Below the pieces are notes generated by a model. That model worked only from the letters and a program-made list of their open reading frames with translations, made no database searches and was not told the origin of the DNA. A stretch of 27,267 nt of DNA from a virus. Both the position numbers and the translations under genes were made by a program. The stretch spans positions 1 through 27,267 of the IMG/VR virus record IMGVR_UViG_3300042465_004226; one strand, given 5' to 3'. Positions 13,996-21,168 of the stretch are shown here, piece after piece. Each line of letters begins with the position of its first letter. The stretch's first letter is position 1.

Positions 13996-15201
13996 ATGCC
14001 GCAGGTTTTTGAAGACATCATCGTTGACGCCGAGTTCGCCGCGCTGATCCCGCCGCTGTCGGCGGAAGAGCGGCAGCAGCTGGAAGAGAACATCGTCGAT
14101 CACGGCGGAGCCCGTGACCCGCTTGTGGTGTGGGCCAGCAAGGGGACGCTGACCCTTCTCGACGGCCACAACCGCTACGAGATCTGTACGCGGCTCGTCC
14201 TCCCGTTCGACGTTCACGAGATGCGGTTTGGTAGCCGAGACGAGGCTTCTGATTGGATGGACCGTAATCAGTTGGGCCGACGCAACCTGCATCCCGATGC
14301 GTTCACGCTACTGCTTGGGCGGCGCTACAACCGGGCGAAGAAAACAATGGCCGAGGCTGGGGCGAGCAAAGGTAAAAGTTACCAGAGCTCAACAACTGCG
14401 GAGCGTCTGGCTAAGGAACACGGCGTTACAGAAAAGACTGTCCGTAGTGCAGGCAAGTTTGCTGAAGCTGTCGCCAAGGCGGAAGAGATTTCTCCTGGCA
14501 TTGGGCTGAAAGTAGCACACGGGCAGGCACCAGCGAGGGCCGCAGTAATCAAGGCTGCCGCGTTGCTAGAGAAGTCGCCAGATCGAGCCCGCGAGATCAT
14601 CGATGGCGGTAAGAAGATGGCGGACGTGATCCGCGAAGAGAAGCGTGCGGAGGTCGTGGCGAAACTGGAAAACGTGGACTTACGCAAGGCCAAGGAACTT
14701 GCGGGCCAGTACGACGTGATCGTCATAGATCCTCCGTGGCCTATGGAAAAGATCGAGCGAGACGTTGCACCGAATCAGGTGGCATTTGAATACCCGACGA
14801 TGCAGGAGGGCGAACTGGCATCAATGAAGATGCCGACTGCCGACGACTGCCACCTCTGGCTCTGGACGACGCACAAATTTCTTCCGATGGCCCTGCGGCT
14901 TCTTGACGCATGGGGATTCAAGTACGTCTGCACTTTTGTCTGGCACAAGCCTGGTGGATTCCAGCCGTTCGGCCTGCCGCAATACAACTGCGAGTTCGCT
15001 ATTTACGCCAGGCGTGGCACGCCTCAGTTCATCGACACCAAAGCCTTCCCCGTCTGCTTTGCAGCATCACGCGGGAAGCACAGCGAGAAGCCAGAGGATT
15101 TCTACGACGTTGTGCGCCGCGTCACCGCTGGCCGCCGCATTGACATCTTCAATCGCAGAAAGATTGAAGGATTTGATGTGTGGGGAAAGGAGGCCGACTA
15201 A
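13996..15201 (+). CDS. ParB-like nuclease domain fused to MT-A70 adenine methyltransferase
   Basis: The start is fixed by CAAGGAGGCACACGT. The 401-residue protein has a ParB/Srx-type N-terminal domain (about 15-100) with the characteristic LLDGHNRYEI near 54-63. A helical middle contains an HTH-like AERLAKEHGVTEKTVRSAGKFA (about 134-155). The C-terminal MT-A70 methyltransferase (about 235-401) has the catalytic D245-P246-P247-W248. MT-A70 enzymes methylate adenine N6; the ParB domain and HTH may guide it to DNA. In phages this can protect DNA from host restriction or mark replicated DNA. All key residues are intact. Three paths could explain its job: self-protection, regulation, or partition-like binding. 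Neighbours are DNA-metabolism genes. Confidence 0.88.
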   Translation: MPQVFEDIIVDAEFAALIPPLSAEERQQLEENIVDHGGARDPLVVWASKGTLTLLDGHNRYEICTRLVLPFDVHEMRFGSRDEASDWMDRNQLGRRNLHPDAFTLLLGRRYNRAKKTMAEAGASKGKSYQSSTTAERLAKEHGVTEKTVRSAGKFAEAVAKAEEISPGIGLKVAHGQAPARAAVIKAAALLEKSPDRAREIIDGGKKMADVIREEKRAEVVAKLENVDLRKAKELAGQYDVIVIDPPWPMEKIERDVAPNQVAFEYPTMQEGELASMKMPTADDCHLWLWTTHKFLPMALRLLDAWGFKYVCTFVWHKPGGFQPFGLPQYNCEFAIYARRGTPQFIDTKAFPVCFAASRGKHSEKPEDFYDVVRRVTAGRRIDIFNRRKIEGFDVWGKEAD

Positions 15202-15752
15202 TGACGGCAACCTATAGGCGGCAGCGAGCGTGGTCTGACGCCCTGCTAGGTGAGGCCAGAATGCTCGTTGGCTTTTGCACCGTGTCGGCAGCCGACCACG
15301 AAGACGACACGGAGCGTGCAACAGACCTGCGATGGTTTAACACCAGCGGCGCACAGTCTGCGCGTGTCGCATGCAGGCTCCGTGACCACAGTTACTTCCT
15401 TCGGTATCCAGACGAGTTCACTATCCGATCGTATTCAAACGGATACCAAACTGAACTCGACAAAATCATGGCCGGCCACGGCACGCATGCGCTGTATGGA
15501 TTTCGAACGCCTGACGGCCAGCACATCGGGGCGTGGAGATTCTTGGATTTGTTTGTCTTTCGCAGCTGGTACTTCAGCACGCAAAAAAGTGTTCTTGAGG
15601 GCCGCATGCGGCAGCAGTGGTCTGTTCAGGACAACGGAGACGGAACCAAGTTTTACGCCTTTAAGTACGACGCATTGCCACAAGGATTCGTGATGTTTCA
15701 GGGCACAGGAATGCAGGTGTGCGACAACGCAATGGTGGAGGTTGATTTCTAA
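15201..15752 (+). CDS. Phage protein of unknown function with FTIRS / TELDKI motifs
   Basis: The start at 15201 overlaps the methyltransferase stop (TAATG) with GGAGG upstream. The 183-residue protein has RYPDEFTIRSYSNGYQTELDKIM (about 73-95) and a nearby YGF...GAWRFLDLFVFRSW block. I recognise these as a recurring phage domain of unknown activity, often near DNA-modifying genes. No clear catalytic triad can be named. Codon use is less GC-rich than the operon. Because it is coupled to the MT-A70 fusion, joint action is plausible. Confidence 0.65.
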   Translation: MTATYRRQRAWSDALLGEARMLVGFCTVSAADHEDDTERATDLRWFNTSGAQSARVACRLRDHSYFLRYPDEFTIRSYSNGYQTELDKIMAGHGTHALYGFRTPDGQHIGAWRFLDLFVFRSWYFSTQKSVLEGRMRQQWSVQDNGDGTKFYAFKYDALPQGFVMFQGTGMQVCDNAMVEVDF

Positions 15753-15754
15753 GT

Positions 15755-15961
15755 ATGGCACTGATGTCACAAGACGTTTACTTGACTGTCGAAGACCTTC
15801 GCGTAATCCGTGACTCCCTTGATTACTCGGTGCAGCGGGTAGGCGACTACCAGCACCTCCAGCATTCACACAAACGTGACTCGCTGCGGCCAATCGAGGC
15901 GGCAAGGGACAAGGTACGGGCGCTGATAGCAAGCAGTAAGGTGGCAACCAATGGCCGGTGA
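15755..15961 (+). CDS. Small hypothetical helical protein
   Basis: This 68-residue helical product (ATG 15755; an in-frame ATG also at 15764) contains TVEDLRVIRDSLDYSVQRVGDYQHLQ and a basic C-terminus. The next gene starts inside it. Unrecognised. Confidence 0.5.
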   Translation: MALMSQDVYLTVEDLRVIRDSLDYSVQRVGDYQHLQHSHKRDSLRPIEAARDKVRALIASSKVATNGR

Positions 15962-16802
15962 ATGGATTCCACTTGACTGCAACCTGGGCACGAAGCCCGA
16001 GGTGCTCGAACTGGTGGACGAAACCGGGCTTCCTGTTGAGGTGGTCTGCTGGCGTCTTATTCAGTTGTGGTCGTGGGCTGTCATGGTCACGGCAGACGGG
16101 ACGGTACGGGCCACGCCTGCGCGACTTGGTGCCGTGGCTGGCGGTGACGAAGCGTTCTGGCTTGCCGTTGAGCGTGTCGGCTGGGTGACGTTCTCAAACG
16201 GCACACTCGTCATCAACGGGTGGGACAAAAGGTTCTCCAGAGCCGCCAAGGCGAGGCTAGAAGACGCCCGCAGAAAGGCTGAAAAACGCGTGGAAAATCG
16301 CAATGTCCGGACTTTGTCCGAAAAGTGTCCGGAAAAAAACGGACTACAGGAGAGGACAGTACAGGAGAGGACAGAAGAAGAAATACAACCGGCTGCGCCG
16401 GTAGCTACGAGCGATCCGCCGAAGCGGCGGAAACGCTCGCAGCCCCCCGATGCCGTTTCGTGGACTGCTGACGCAGGGTGGGCGGGCATCACGGACGCCG
16501 ACAGGCAGGAATGGCGTCTGGCGTACCCAGCGTGCGATCTGGCGGCAGAACTCGCCAAAGCCACGTCCTGGCTCCGGGCGAACCCAGCCAAGGCCCACAA
16601 GAGCAACTGGCGGCGTTTCATCGTGTCCTGGCTGACTCGCTCGCAGGACCGTGGCGGGACGCACCGCGAGCCAGGTAGGCGACCGGATGAGAAGCCGCCC
16701 CCGAAGGCATGGCGGGACGAGTACCGCCCTGCACCGTACCGCAGCCCCAAGGAAGTCGCCGCGCTTGCGGCCGGAATGAAACTCAAGGAGGAGGATCTAT
16801 GA
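15951..16802 (+). CDS. Phage replication initiator (replisome organiser-like)
   Basis: This 283-residue protein begins like phage replication initiators: EWIPLDCNLGTKPEVLEL, a winged-helix region to about residue 95, and a basic helix (SRAAKARLEDARRKAEKR). A low-complexity linker (about 115-165) is encoded by a cluster of short DNA repeats (16304-16374). The C-terminal helical part, DRQEWRLAYPACDLAAELAK and SNWRRFIVSWL (about 183-226), resembles the helicase-loader-binding end of O-like proteins. It would open the origin and load host helicase. The placement of repeats inside the gene is as in lambda O. No DnaC-type loader gene follows, so loading may rely on the host. Confidence 0.75.
   Translation: MAGEWIPLDCNLGTKPEVLELVDETGLPVEVVCWRLIQLWSWAVMVTADGTVRATPARLGAVAGGDEAFWLAVERVGWVTFSNGTLVINGWDKRFSRAAKARLEDARRKAEKRVENRNVRTLSEKCPEKNGLQERTVQERTEEEIQPAAPVATSDPPKRRKRSQPPDAVSWTADAGWAGITDADRQEWRLAYPACDLAAELAKATSWLRANPAKAHKSNWRRFIVSWLTRSQDRGGTHREPGRRPDEKPPPKAWRDEYRPAPYRSPKEVAALAAGMKLKEEDL
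16304..16374 (+). other. Candidate phage replication origin (iterons inside the initiator gene)
   Basis: Three TGTCCG units start at 16304, 16315 and 16326, exactly 11 bases apart, so they face one side of the helix. An A7 tract (16333-16339) and an inverted half-site (CGGAC, 16340-16344) follow. Two perfect tandem 15-base repeats of TACAGGAGAGGACAG come next (16345-16359, 16360-16374). Phased direct repeats next to A-rich DNA inside the initiator gene match the lambda-type ori plan. The repeated codons read QERT twice. Origin function is inferred. Confidence 0.6.
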
Positions 16803-17023
16803 GCGAGACCACCACGCTACCCGCACTCACTGCCAAGCAGGCGGAAGTGCTCGATTTCATCCGCCAGAACTCTGGCTACTACGGCCCGGCGATCCGCGAG
16901 ATTGCCCGGCGGTTCTCGTTCGCGTCACCCAACGGCGTCATCTGCCACCTCGAGGCGCTGGAACGCAAGGGCTACATCCGGCGTCGCCCTGGCATCGCTC
17001 GTGGAATCGAGGTGGTGTCATGA
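16799..17023 (+). CDS. Free-standing LexA-type DNA-binding domain
   Basis: The 74-residue protein (ATG overlapping the initiator stop, AAGGAGGAG upstream) is nearly a complete LexA winged helix: LTAKQAEVLDFIRQNSG (10-26), the helix REIARRFSF, SPNGVICHLEALERKGYI (43-60) and a wing ending RGIEVV. The C-terminal S24 self-cleavage domain is missing and no fragment of it follows, so it cannot respond to RecA by self-cleavage. It could compete with host LexA for SOS sites or act as a constitutive regulator of phage promoters. The sequence style resembles planctomycete LexA. The family call is strong, the role inferred. Confidence 0.85.
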   Translation: MSETTTLPALTAKQAEVLDFIRQNSGYYGPAIREIARRFSFASPNGVICHLEALERKGYIRRRPGIARGIEVVS

Positions 17024-17253
17024 GCCGCCGCAAGCCGTCCCCGCAGGCCGTCGCTGACACATGCCTTGCCTCGGCGTGGCGTGACGAGATTGACGACGAG
17101 TCGAGAATCCTGCTCGAGCAGGCCCACGACACGATCGTCTCGCTCATGGCTCGCCTGGTGGCCACGTCGAAGATTCTCGAAGTGGTGGAAGCCGAGATGG
17201 CGTCGCATAAGTTTCCGCTGCTCGGTGATGAAGACCCGGGGATGGCGCTATGA
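17020..17253 (+). CDS. Small helical hypothetical protein
   Basis: This 77-residue product overlaps the LexA-like gene (ATGA). It is almost all helix: a basic start (SRRKPSPQAVADTCLASAWRDE), then DESRILLEQAHDTIVSLMARLVATSKILEVVEAEM, a likely coiled coil. The next gene overlaps by ATGA. No family is recognised. Confidence 0.55.
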   Translation: MSRRKPSPQAVADTCLASAWRDEIDDESRILLEQAHDTIVSLMARLVATSKILEVVEAEMASHKFPLLGDEDPGMAL

Positions 17254-17495
17254 CGCTCGAGCAATTCGCCCTGATTTCACTGGGCCATATCAGTCTCGCC
17301 TGCACGTTCGTGTTGGGCGTTTTGGTTGGTTTGTCTCTCTCGAAGAAAAGGACTTCACATGGTCGCAACGAAGGAACGGAAGCGTGGTGGCATCACATTG
17401 AGCGCCGCCGAGCTGAAGAGTGCGCTCGCGGCTGTAAGTCCGGCTGTGCCAACAAGGGCACCAAAGCCGGTGCTGACGAACGTGCGTCTGGGTGA
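17250..17495 (+). CDS. Small membrane protein overlapping the clamp gene
   Basis: An ATG inside the previous stop opens an 81-codon frame. Residues about 7-30 are a convincing membrane helix (LGHISLACTFVLGVLVGLSL) followed by SKK. The last 45 codons lie out of frame inside dnaN (from 17359), and their composition reflects dnaN coding. The unusual 137-base overlap means either a real overlapping gene or a gene whose original end was lost. The first part looks real; its function is unknown. Confidence 0.45.
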   Translation: MTLEQFALISLGHISLACTFVLGVLVGLSLSKKRTSHGRNEGTEAWWHHIERRRAEECARGCKSGCANKGTKAGADERASG

Positions 17496-18465
17496 CGGGC
17501 TCGTGACCGGCACGGATCTCGAGGTGCGGATCGACGCCGCCATCGACTACCACGGCGATGCGATGCTGCTACCGCACGGACGGCTCACGGCGATCCTAAA
17601 CGCCGCCGGTGGCGAGGACGTGACGCTGGAGACGAAGGGCACGTCGTGCGTGGTGCGGTGTGGCCACGGGACGTGGACGCTGCCCGTCGAGGACGCGGCT
17701 GAGTACCCGATCTGGGAGCCGAAGGACGCGAAGCCCGTGACGCGGCTCCCGGCGGACCAGTTCGCTCGGGCCGTGCGTGGCGTGGTGTTTGCCGCTGACC
17801 AGGAGTCGAGCCGCTACGCCCTCGGGGCGGTGCTCGTGGACGTGAAGGACGGCGTGGTCAACTTCGTGGCCACGGACGGCCGCCGGCTGTGCTCGTGCGA
17901 GATGGAGCACGACCTGGCCGTCGATGACACCACGACGCTCGTGCCGAGCCGGGTTATGCAGATCCTGGCCCGCGTCGCGGTGGCGGCCGGCGAGGACTCG
18001 GTGCAGCTGGAGGCCACGGCGAACGAGCTGCTGGCCACCATCGGTGGCACGACCGTCACGGCACGGCTGACCGAGGGGCGGTTTCCCCGGTGGCGCGACG
18101 TGATCCCGGCGGACGGCGGCGAGCCGACCACGGTGCTGGCTACGGAGCTGCTGTCGGCGACCAGGGCGGCAGCCATCGTGACGAGCGAGCAGTCGAAGGG
18201 CGTGCAGTACACGTTCACGGCTGAGGGCATCCACCTGCATGGGCAGTCGGCCGAGGCCGGCGAGTCGAGCGTGACGTGCGAGATCGTGGAGGCCGGCAAG
18301 GCGTGCAGCGTGAAGCTCGATCCGGTGTTCGTCCGCGAGTGGCTCTCGGGCCTTCCGGCTGACGGCGAGCCCACGGTGAGCGTCCAGGCCACCGACTCGC
18401 AGTCGGCGGTGGTGCTCCGCACGGACACGTTCGTGGGCGTCATCATGCCCCTGGCAACGGAGTGA
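17359..18465 (+). CDS. dnaN: DNA polymerase III sliding clamp (beta) homologue
   Basis: The start ATG 17359 is set by AAAAGGA; a longer frame from 17326 would precede the site. The 368-residue protein has the length and three-domain repeat of bacterial beta clamps, with recognisable patterns such as LTNVRLGDGLVTGTDLEVRI (domain I), SRYALGAVLVDVKDGVVNFVATDGRRL (domain II) and the final VVLRTDTFVGVIMPLATE (C-terminus, normally with a MPL/MPM motif). The clamp tethers host polymerase to phage DNA. Phage-borne DnaN is less usual in a phage of this apparent size; it suggests the phage builds its own processivity factor that may redirect host replication proteins. The N-terminus is basic (VATKERKRGG). 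Confidence 0.9.
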   Translation: MVATKERKRGGITLSAAELKSALAAVSPAVPTRAPKPVLTNVRLGDGLVTGTDLEVRIDAAIDYHGDAMLLPHGRLTAILNAAGGEDVTLETKGTSCVVRCGHGTWTLPVEDAAEYPIWEPKDAKPVTRLPADQFARAVRGVVFAADQESSRYALGAVLVDVKDGVVNFVATDGRRLCSCEMEHDLAVDDTTTLVPSRVMQILARVAVAAGEDSVQLEATANELLATIGGTTVTARLTEGRFPRWRDVIPADGGEPTTVLATELLSATRAAAIVTSEQSKGVQYTFTAEGIHLHGQSAEAGESSVTCEIVEAGKACSVKLDPVFVREWLSGLPADGEPTVSVQATDSQSAVVLRTDTFVGVIMPLATE

Positions 18466-18467
18466 CG

Positions 18468-18776
18468 ATGGAAAACAAGCGTGCAGTCATATTGCACCAG
18501 ATGTGGACTGCTGGCGAGACTGCCGAGGCGATTGGCAAACGCTTCGGGGTCTCTGCCAGCACCGTCTGCCATTGGGCGCAGAAGTACAAATTGCCAAAGC
18601 GACAGAGACCGCAAAAGAACAAGTTCGCAGACCCGTCGCCAGAAGAGATCGAGCGGCTCAAGGCTGTGCTAAAGGAACGGCACATTCAAGAGCGGATGCG
18701 GGAAGACGTGACGAACACGCAGAGCAAGGTTTCCAAGTGGCGGCGAGGGATATTCCAACCGAGAGGTATGGCATGA
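18468..18776 (+). CDS. Small HTH regulator, paralogue of 22048 product
   Basis: This protein of about 102 residues (ATG 18468 with GGAG five bases upstream; GTG 18462 also possible) has a homeodomain/GcrA-like helix-turn-helix, TAGETAEAIGKRFGVSASTVCHWAQKYKLPKR, then DPSPEEIERLKAVLKERHIQERMRED and a basic tail. The 22048 product has the same order: HTH ending in LPPR, then DPTPREIEQARREI... and a REDRR block. I infer they are related DNA-binding regulators. The gene overlaps the next by ATGA. Confidence 0.65.
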   Translation: MENKRAVILHQMWTAGETAEAIGKRFGVSASTVCHWAQKYKLPKRQRPQKNKFADPSPEEIERLKAVLKERHIQERMREDVTNTQSKVSKWRRGIFQPRGMA

Positions 18777-19009
18777 GTGATGCAGGGCTGCTGGATGAAG
18801 TGTCTCGCCTGCGTGGTGACGCCGAGATATCGCGGCTGCGACTCCAGGCGGCGCACGCGGAGGTGGATCGCCTGCGGCTCACCGACGCGGAGCGAGAGGC
18901 AATCGCGGCGTGCGTTGCCGACGACGAGGCGGCGACTGCGCATGAAAGGGCCGACACGCTGCGGGGACTGCTGCACCGACACGCGGGATCAGGGGCATCG
19001 CATGAGTGA
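18773..19009 (+). CDS. Small coiled-coil protein of the LTDxER...LLERL family, member 1
   Basis: The 78-residue chain has a coiled coil (DEVSRLRGDAEISRLRLQAAHAEVDRLR) leading into LTDAEREAIAACVADDE and TLRGLLHRH. The same C-terminal module ends the products at 19219 and 19466. I associate this module with planctomycete small proteins; function unknown. It overlaps both neighbours. Confidence 0.6.
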   Translation: MSDAGLLDEVSRLRGDAEISRLRLQAAHAEVDRLRLTDAEREAIAACVADDEAATAHERADTLRGLLHRHAGSGASHE

Positions 19010-19217
19010 TCCAACGACAGCGACTCATGACCCGGAGGGGCCGCTGTGCTACGGATTCACGCGCGACGGCGTGTGGCTGGATACGCGATTTGGCTGGGTG
19101 ATTCCTGATGACGCCGTCGCTGATGCAGGCGAGGCGGGGCCGGCCACTGAGCGAGACAGCCAGCGATCAGCGGCACCGTCCGCTGCATCGCGTGGTTCTC
19201 ACAGGCATGGAGGATGA
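19002..19217 (+). CDS. Small hypothetical protein
   Basis: The ATG at 19002 overlaps the previous gene by 8 bases and gives 71 residues. The first 37 residues (PEGPLCYGFTRDGVWLDTRFGWVIPDD) look folded; the rest is low-complexity (Ala, Ser, Arg). Ribosome spacing is poor. A small domain with a disordered tail is likely. Unrecognised. Confidence 0.45.
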   Translation: MSDPTTATHDPEGPLCYGFTRDGVWLDTRFGWVIPDDAVADAGEAGPATERDSQRSAAPSAASRGSHRHGG

Positions 19218-19218
19218 C

Positions 19219-19431
19219 ATGAGCGACATAGCGAAAGAACTGCGAGACAGATCACTACGGGCAGAGCAGGAAGGTGAACCGTTGGCCTTGCTGGACGAGG
19301 CGGCCGACGAGATTGAGCGGCTGCGGCTCGCCGACGAGGAGCGTGCGGCGATTGAGTTGGCGATAGAGACATGGGTCTGTAAGCCACAACTCAAGGCCAC
19401 GCTGCGCGGGTTATTGGAGCGACAAGGGTGA
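19219..19431 (+). CDS. Small LTDxER...LLERL family protein, member 2
   Basis: GGAGG five bases before ATG 19219 fixes the start. The 70-residue product has a charged helix then LADEERAAIELAIETWVCKPQLKATLRGLLERQ (residues about 37-70), matching the C-terminus of the 18773 and 19466 products. Likely a tandem duplicate; function unknown. Confidence 0.6.
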   Translation: MSDIAKELRDRSLRAEQEGEPLALLDEAADEIERLRLADEERAAIELAIETWVCKPQLKATLRGLLERQG

Positions 19432-19465
19432 GAACGTGAAGGATCAGGAGCGGCGAGGAACAAAC

Positions 19466-19753
19466 ATGACTACACCGGATGACGCCAACGAGCCGTCTCT
19501 TGCATCCGCTGGTTCTCAGCCGGTGGCATGGGCCGTTTTCGATGGGCATGACAGGATGCACCTTGCACCCGGCTACAGCGAGGCCGAGTCTTGCGCCGAG
19601 GACATTGGCGGCGAGATCGTCCCGCTCTATCGAAAGCCGACGCTCACGGACACAGAGCGCACTTGCTTGGGCTACGCAATCAGAAAGATGGATGCCGAAT
19701 ACGCGGCCGGGCCTGCTGGAGTGCTGCGGGAACTGCTGGAGCGATTGTCCTGA
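19466..19753 (+). CDS. Small LTDxER...LLERL family protein, member 3
   Basis: ATG 19466 follows GAGGAA. Residues about 15-59 (SQPVAWAVFDGHDRMHLAPGYSEAESCAEDIGGEIVPLYRKP) form a domain I have seen in other phages, where PVAW and VPLYR end the block; LTDTERTCLGYAIRKMDAE and LRELLERL follow as in its relatives at 18773 and 19219. So a new N-terminal domain is joined to the common tail. Function unknown. Loose, short upstream starts (GTG 19436) are possible. Confidence 0.6.
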   Translation: MTTPDDANEPSLASAGSQPVAWAVFDGHDRMHLAPGYSEAESCAEDIGGEIVPLYRKPTLTDTERTCLGYAIRKMDAEYAAGPAGVLRELLERLS

Positions 19754-19964
19754 GAACAAGTATTCGCCGGCATCTTCGCCGCCTAACACGGCGCGGAAAT
19801 GGGTTTCACGGCCGCTAGGCGAGGAAGTCGCCGCGAAAGACGGCGAAGCGGCGAGTGGACAGAAACTGACGGAAAGCGACAGTTGCTCGCAAGCGTGAAC
19901 GTTTGACACGCATGCCATCTTCCGTTTGACCCGGCGGACACCGGGCGCTCACGGAGGATGTCTC

Positions 19965-20243
19965 ATGCGTTTGCTTCTCGCTTGCCTTGTGGCCCTGGTG
20001 TGCTTCACGGTTGAAGCCGCCCCGACTGTCATCGTGACGGCTCAGGATCACGCCACAGTGATCGCCCGTCGCGGCGTGCTCGTGCATTCGAGCTGCGGCC
20101 AGTACGAAGGGATCGGCTGCGGCTCGACGCCCGAGGCCGCTCGGAGGAACTGCTGTTTCTTCGGCAAGCGTGTGATCGTCGAGGAAGGCGTCGCCTACTC
20201 GCCGGCCCGCCGCCAGTGGTTCGCCGTGATTCGCTACCGGTGA
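19965..20243 (+). CDS. Small secreted Cys-containing protein
   Basis: ATG 19965 after GGAGG. The 92-residue product begins with a signal peptide (MRLLLACLVALVCFTVEA, cleavage likely after residue 18). The mature part has HSSCGQYEGIGCGSTPEAARRNCCFFGKRV and ends VAYSPARRQWFAVIRYR. It resembles small exported planctomycete proteins; function unknown. It could act on the periplasm or be a superinfection factor. Upstream, the 211-base gap 19754-19964 contains TTGACA (19903) and another TTGACC (19926) but no matching -10. Confidence 0.65.
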   Translation: MRLLLACLVALVCFTVEAAPTVIVTAQDHATVIARRGVLVHSSCGQYEGIGCGSTPEAARRNCCFFGKRVIVEEGVAYSPARRQWFAVIRYR

Positions 20244-20638
20244 GCATCACGTTCTCAGTACCTGGCGAGCCCGTCCCGCAGCCGAGGCCACGCGTCTCGA
20301 CTCGGGGCGGGTTCGCACGGGCGTATGTGCCCGCGAAGCATCCGGTGCATGCCTACCGGCAATCGCTGGCAGCAGCTGCTCGAGCGGCTGGGCTCAGCGA
20401 CACCGGAGAGCCGCTCAACGTCGTGATCGACGCAGTCTTCGTGCGTCCGAAGTCGCACGTGCGGAAGAGCGGCGTCAAACCAGACGCACCGAAACTGCCC
20501 AGGCCCGACGTGGACAACATCGCCAAGGCGTGCCTGGACGCATTGCAAGACGTGATCGGCGATGACACATGCGTGGCTCGCCTGGTGATCGAGAAGTCGT
20601 ACGGCACGGAGGCACGGACAACCGTGCGAATCGGGTGA
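20240..20638 (+). CDS. rusA: RusA-family Holliday junction resolvase
   Basis: The GTG at 20240 overlaps the upstream stop. The 132-residue protein has the RusA layout: PQPRPRVSTRGG near the start and the acidic metal site D90-V-D92-N-x-x-K96-x-x-x-D100 followed by V-I-G-D108-D109. E. coli RusA needs two Asp of the DxD and a later Asp plus Lys76, all matched here. It would cut Holliday junctions or branched phage DNA before packaging, together with the RecT-like annealing protein. The next gene overlaps by GTGA. Confidence 0.9.
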   Translation: MSITFSVPGEPVPQPRPRVSTRGGFARAYVPAKHPVHAYRQSLAAAARAAGLSDTGEPLNVVIDAVFVRPKSHVRKSGVKPDAPKLPRPDVDNIAKACLDALQDVIGDDTCVARLVIEKSYGTEARTTVRIG

Positions 20639-21168
20639 GCAACGCCAGCCTCTACCGCTACCTTGCCGAGCACTGCCAGCGGCACAAGGTGCAGCACTAC
20701 CTTGAGATCGGCACCCGTGAAGGCGACTCGTTGCGGATCGTGCTAGAGAACGCCGCCGCCGATCTGCTGTCTGTCTGGGTAGCGGATCTTTGGGGCAACG
20801 ACTACGGCGGCAGCGGACGCGGCAACCATCAGCACATTGAGCAGCTGCTGGGCGATTTCAACTTCGACGGCCGCCGTGCGTTTCTCGACGGCAACAGCCG
20901 AGACACGATCCCGGCCCTGATGCCCGAGAAAGCCGAAGCGTTCGACCTCGTGCTCGTGGACGGCGACCACTCTTACGAAGGCGGCATGGCCGACTTGGTG
21001 AACGTCTGGCCGCTCGTGAAGCCCGGCGGTTGCGTGGTGTTCCACGACATCACGCATCCGGCTCACCCCGATCTGATGCAGTGCTTTGATGAGTTCGTGG
21101 CGAAGCACAAAGCACCGCACGAAATCATCACGGACGGCTACGGCCTCGGAGTCGCGTGGAAGAAATGA
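20635..21168 (+). CDS. Class I SAM-dependent methyltransferase
   Basis: The GTG at 20635 overlaps the RusA stop. The 177-residue chain has motif I EIGTREG (24-30), an acidic post-I region (WVADLWG), and FDLVLVDGDHSYEGGMADL (103-121) followed by VKPGGCVVFHDI. This is the Methyltransf_24 pattern, usually methylating small molecules or sugars rather than DNA bases. The substrate is unknown. The glycosyltransferase-like gene starts within its stop, so the two are coupled and may act on one glycan or modified base. Confidence 0.8.
   Translation: MSNASLYRYLAEHCQRHKVQHYLEIGTREGDSLRIVLENAAADLLSVWVADLWGNDYGGSGRGNHQHIEQLLGDFNFDGRRAFLDGNSRDTIPALMPEKAEAFDLVLVDGDHSYEGGMADLVNVWPLVKPGGCVVFHDITHPAHPDLMQCFDEFVAKHKAPHEIITDGYGLGVAWKK

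Noticed and set aside
19903-19931. Promoter from TTGACA (19903) before the secreted protein gene
   Set aside because: A good -35 hexamer, but no acceptable -10 at 15-19 bases; kept only as a note in the gene entry.
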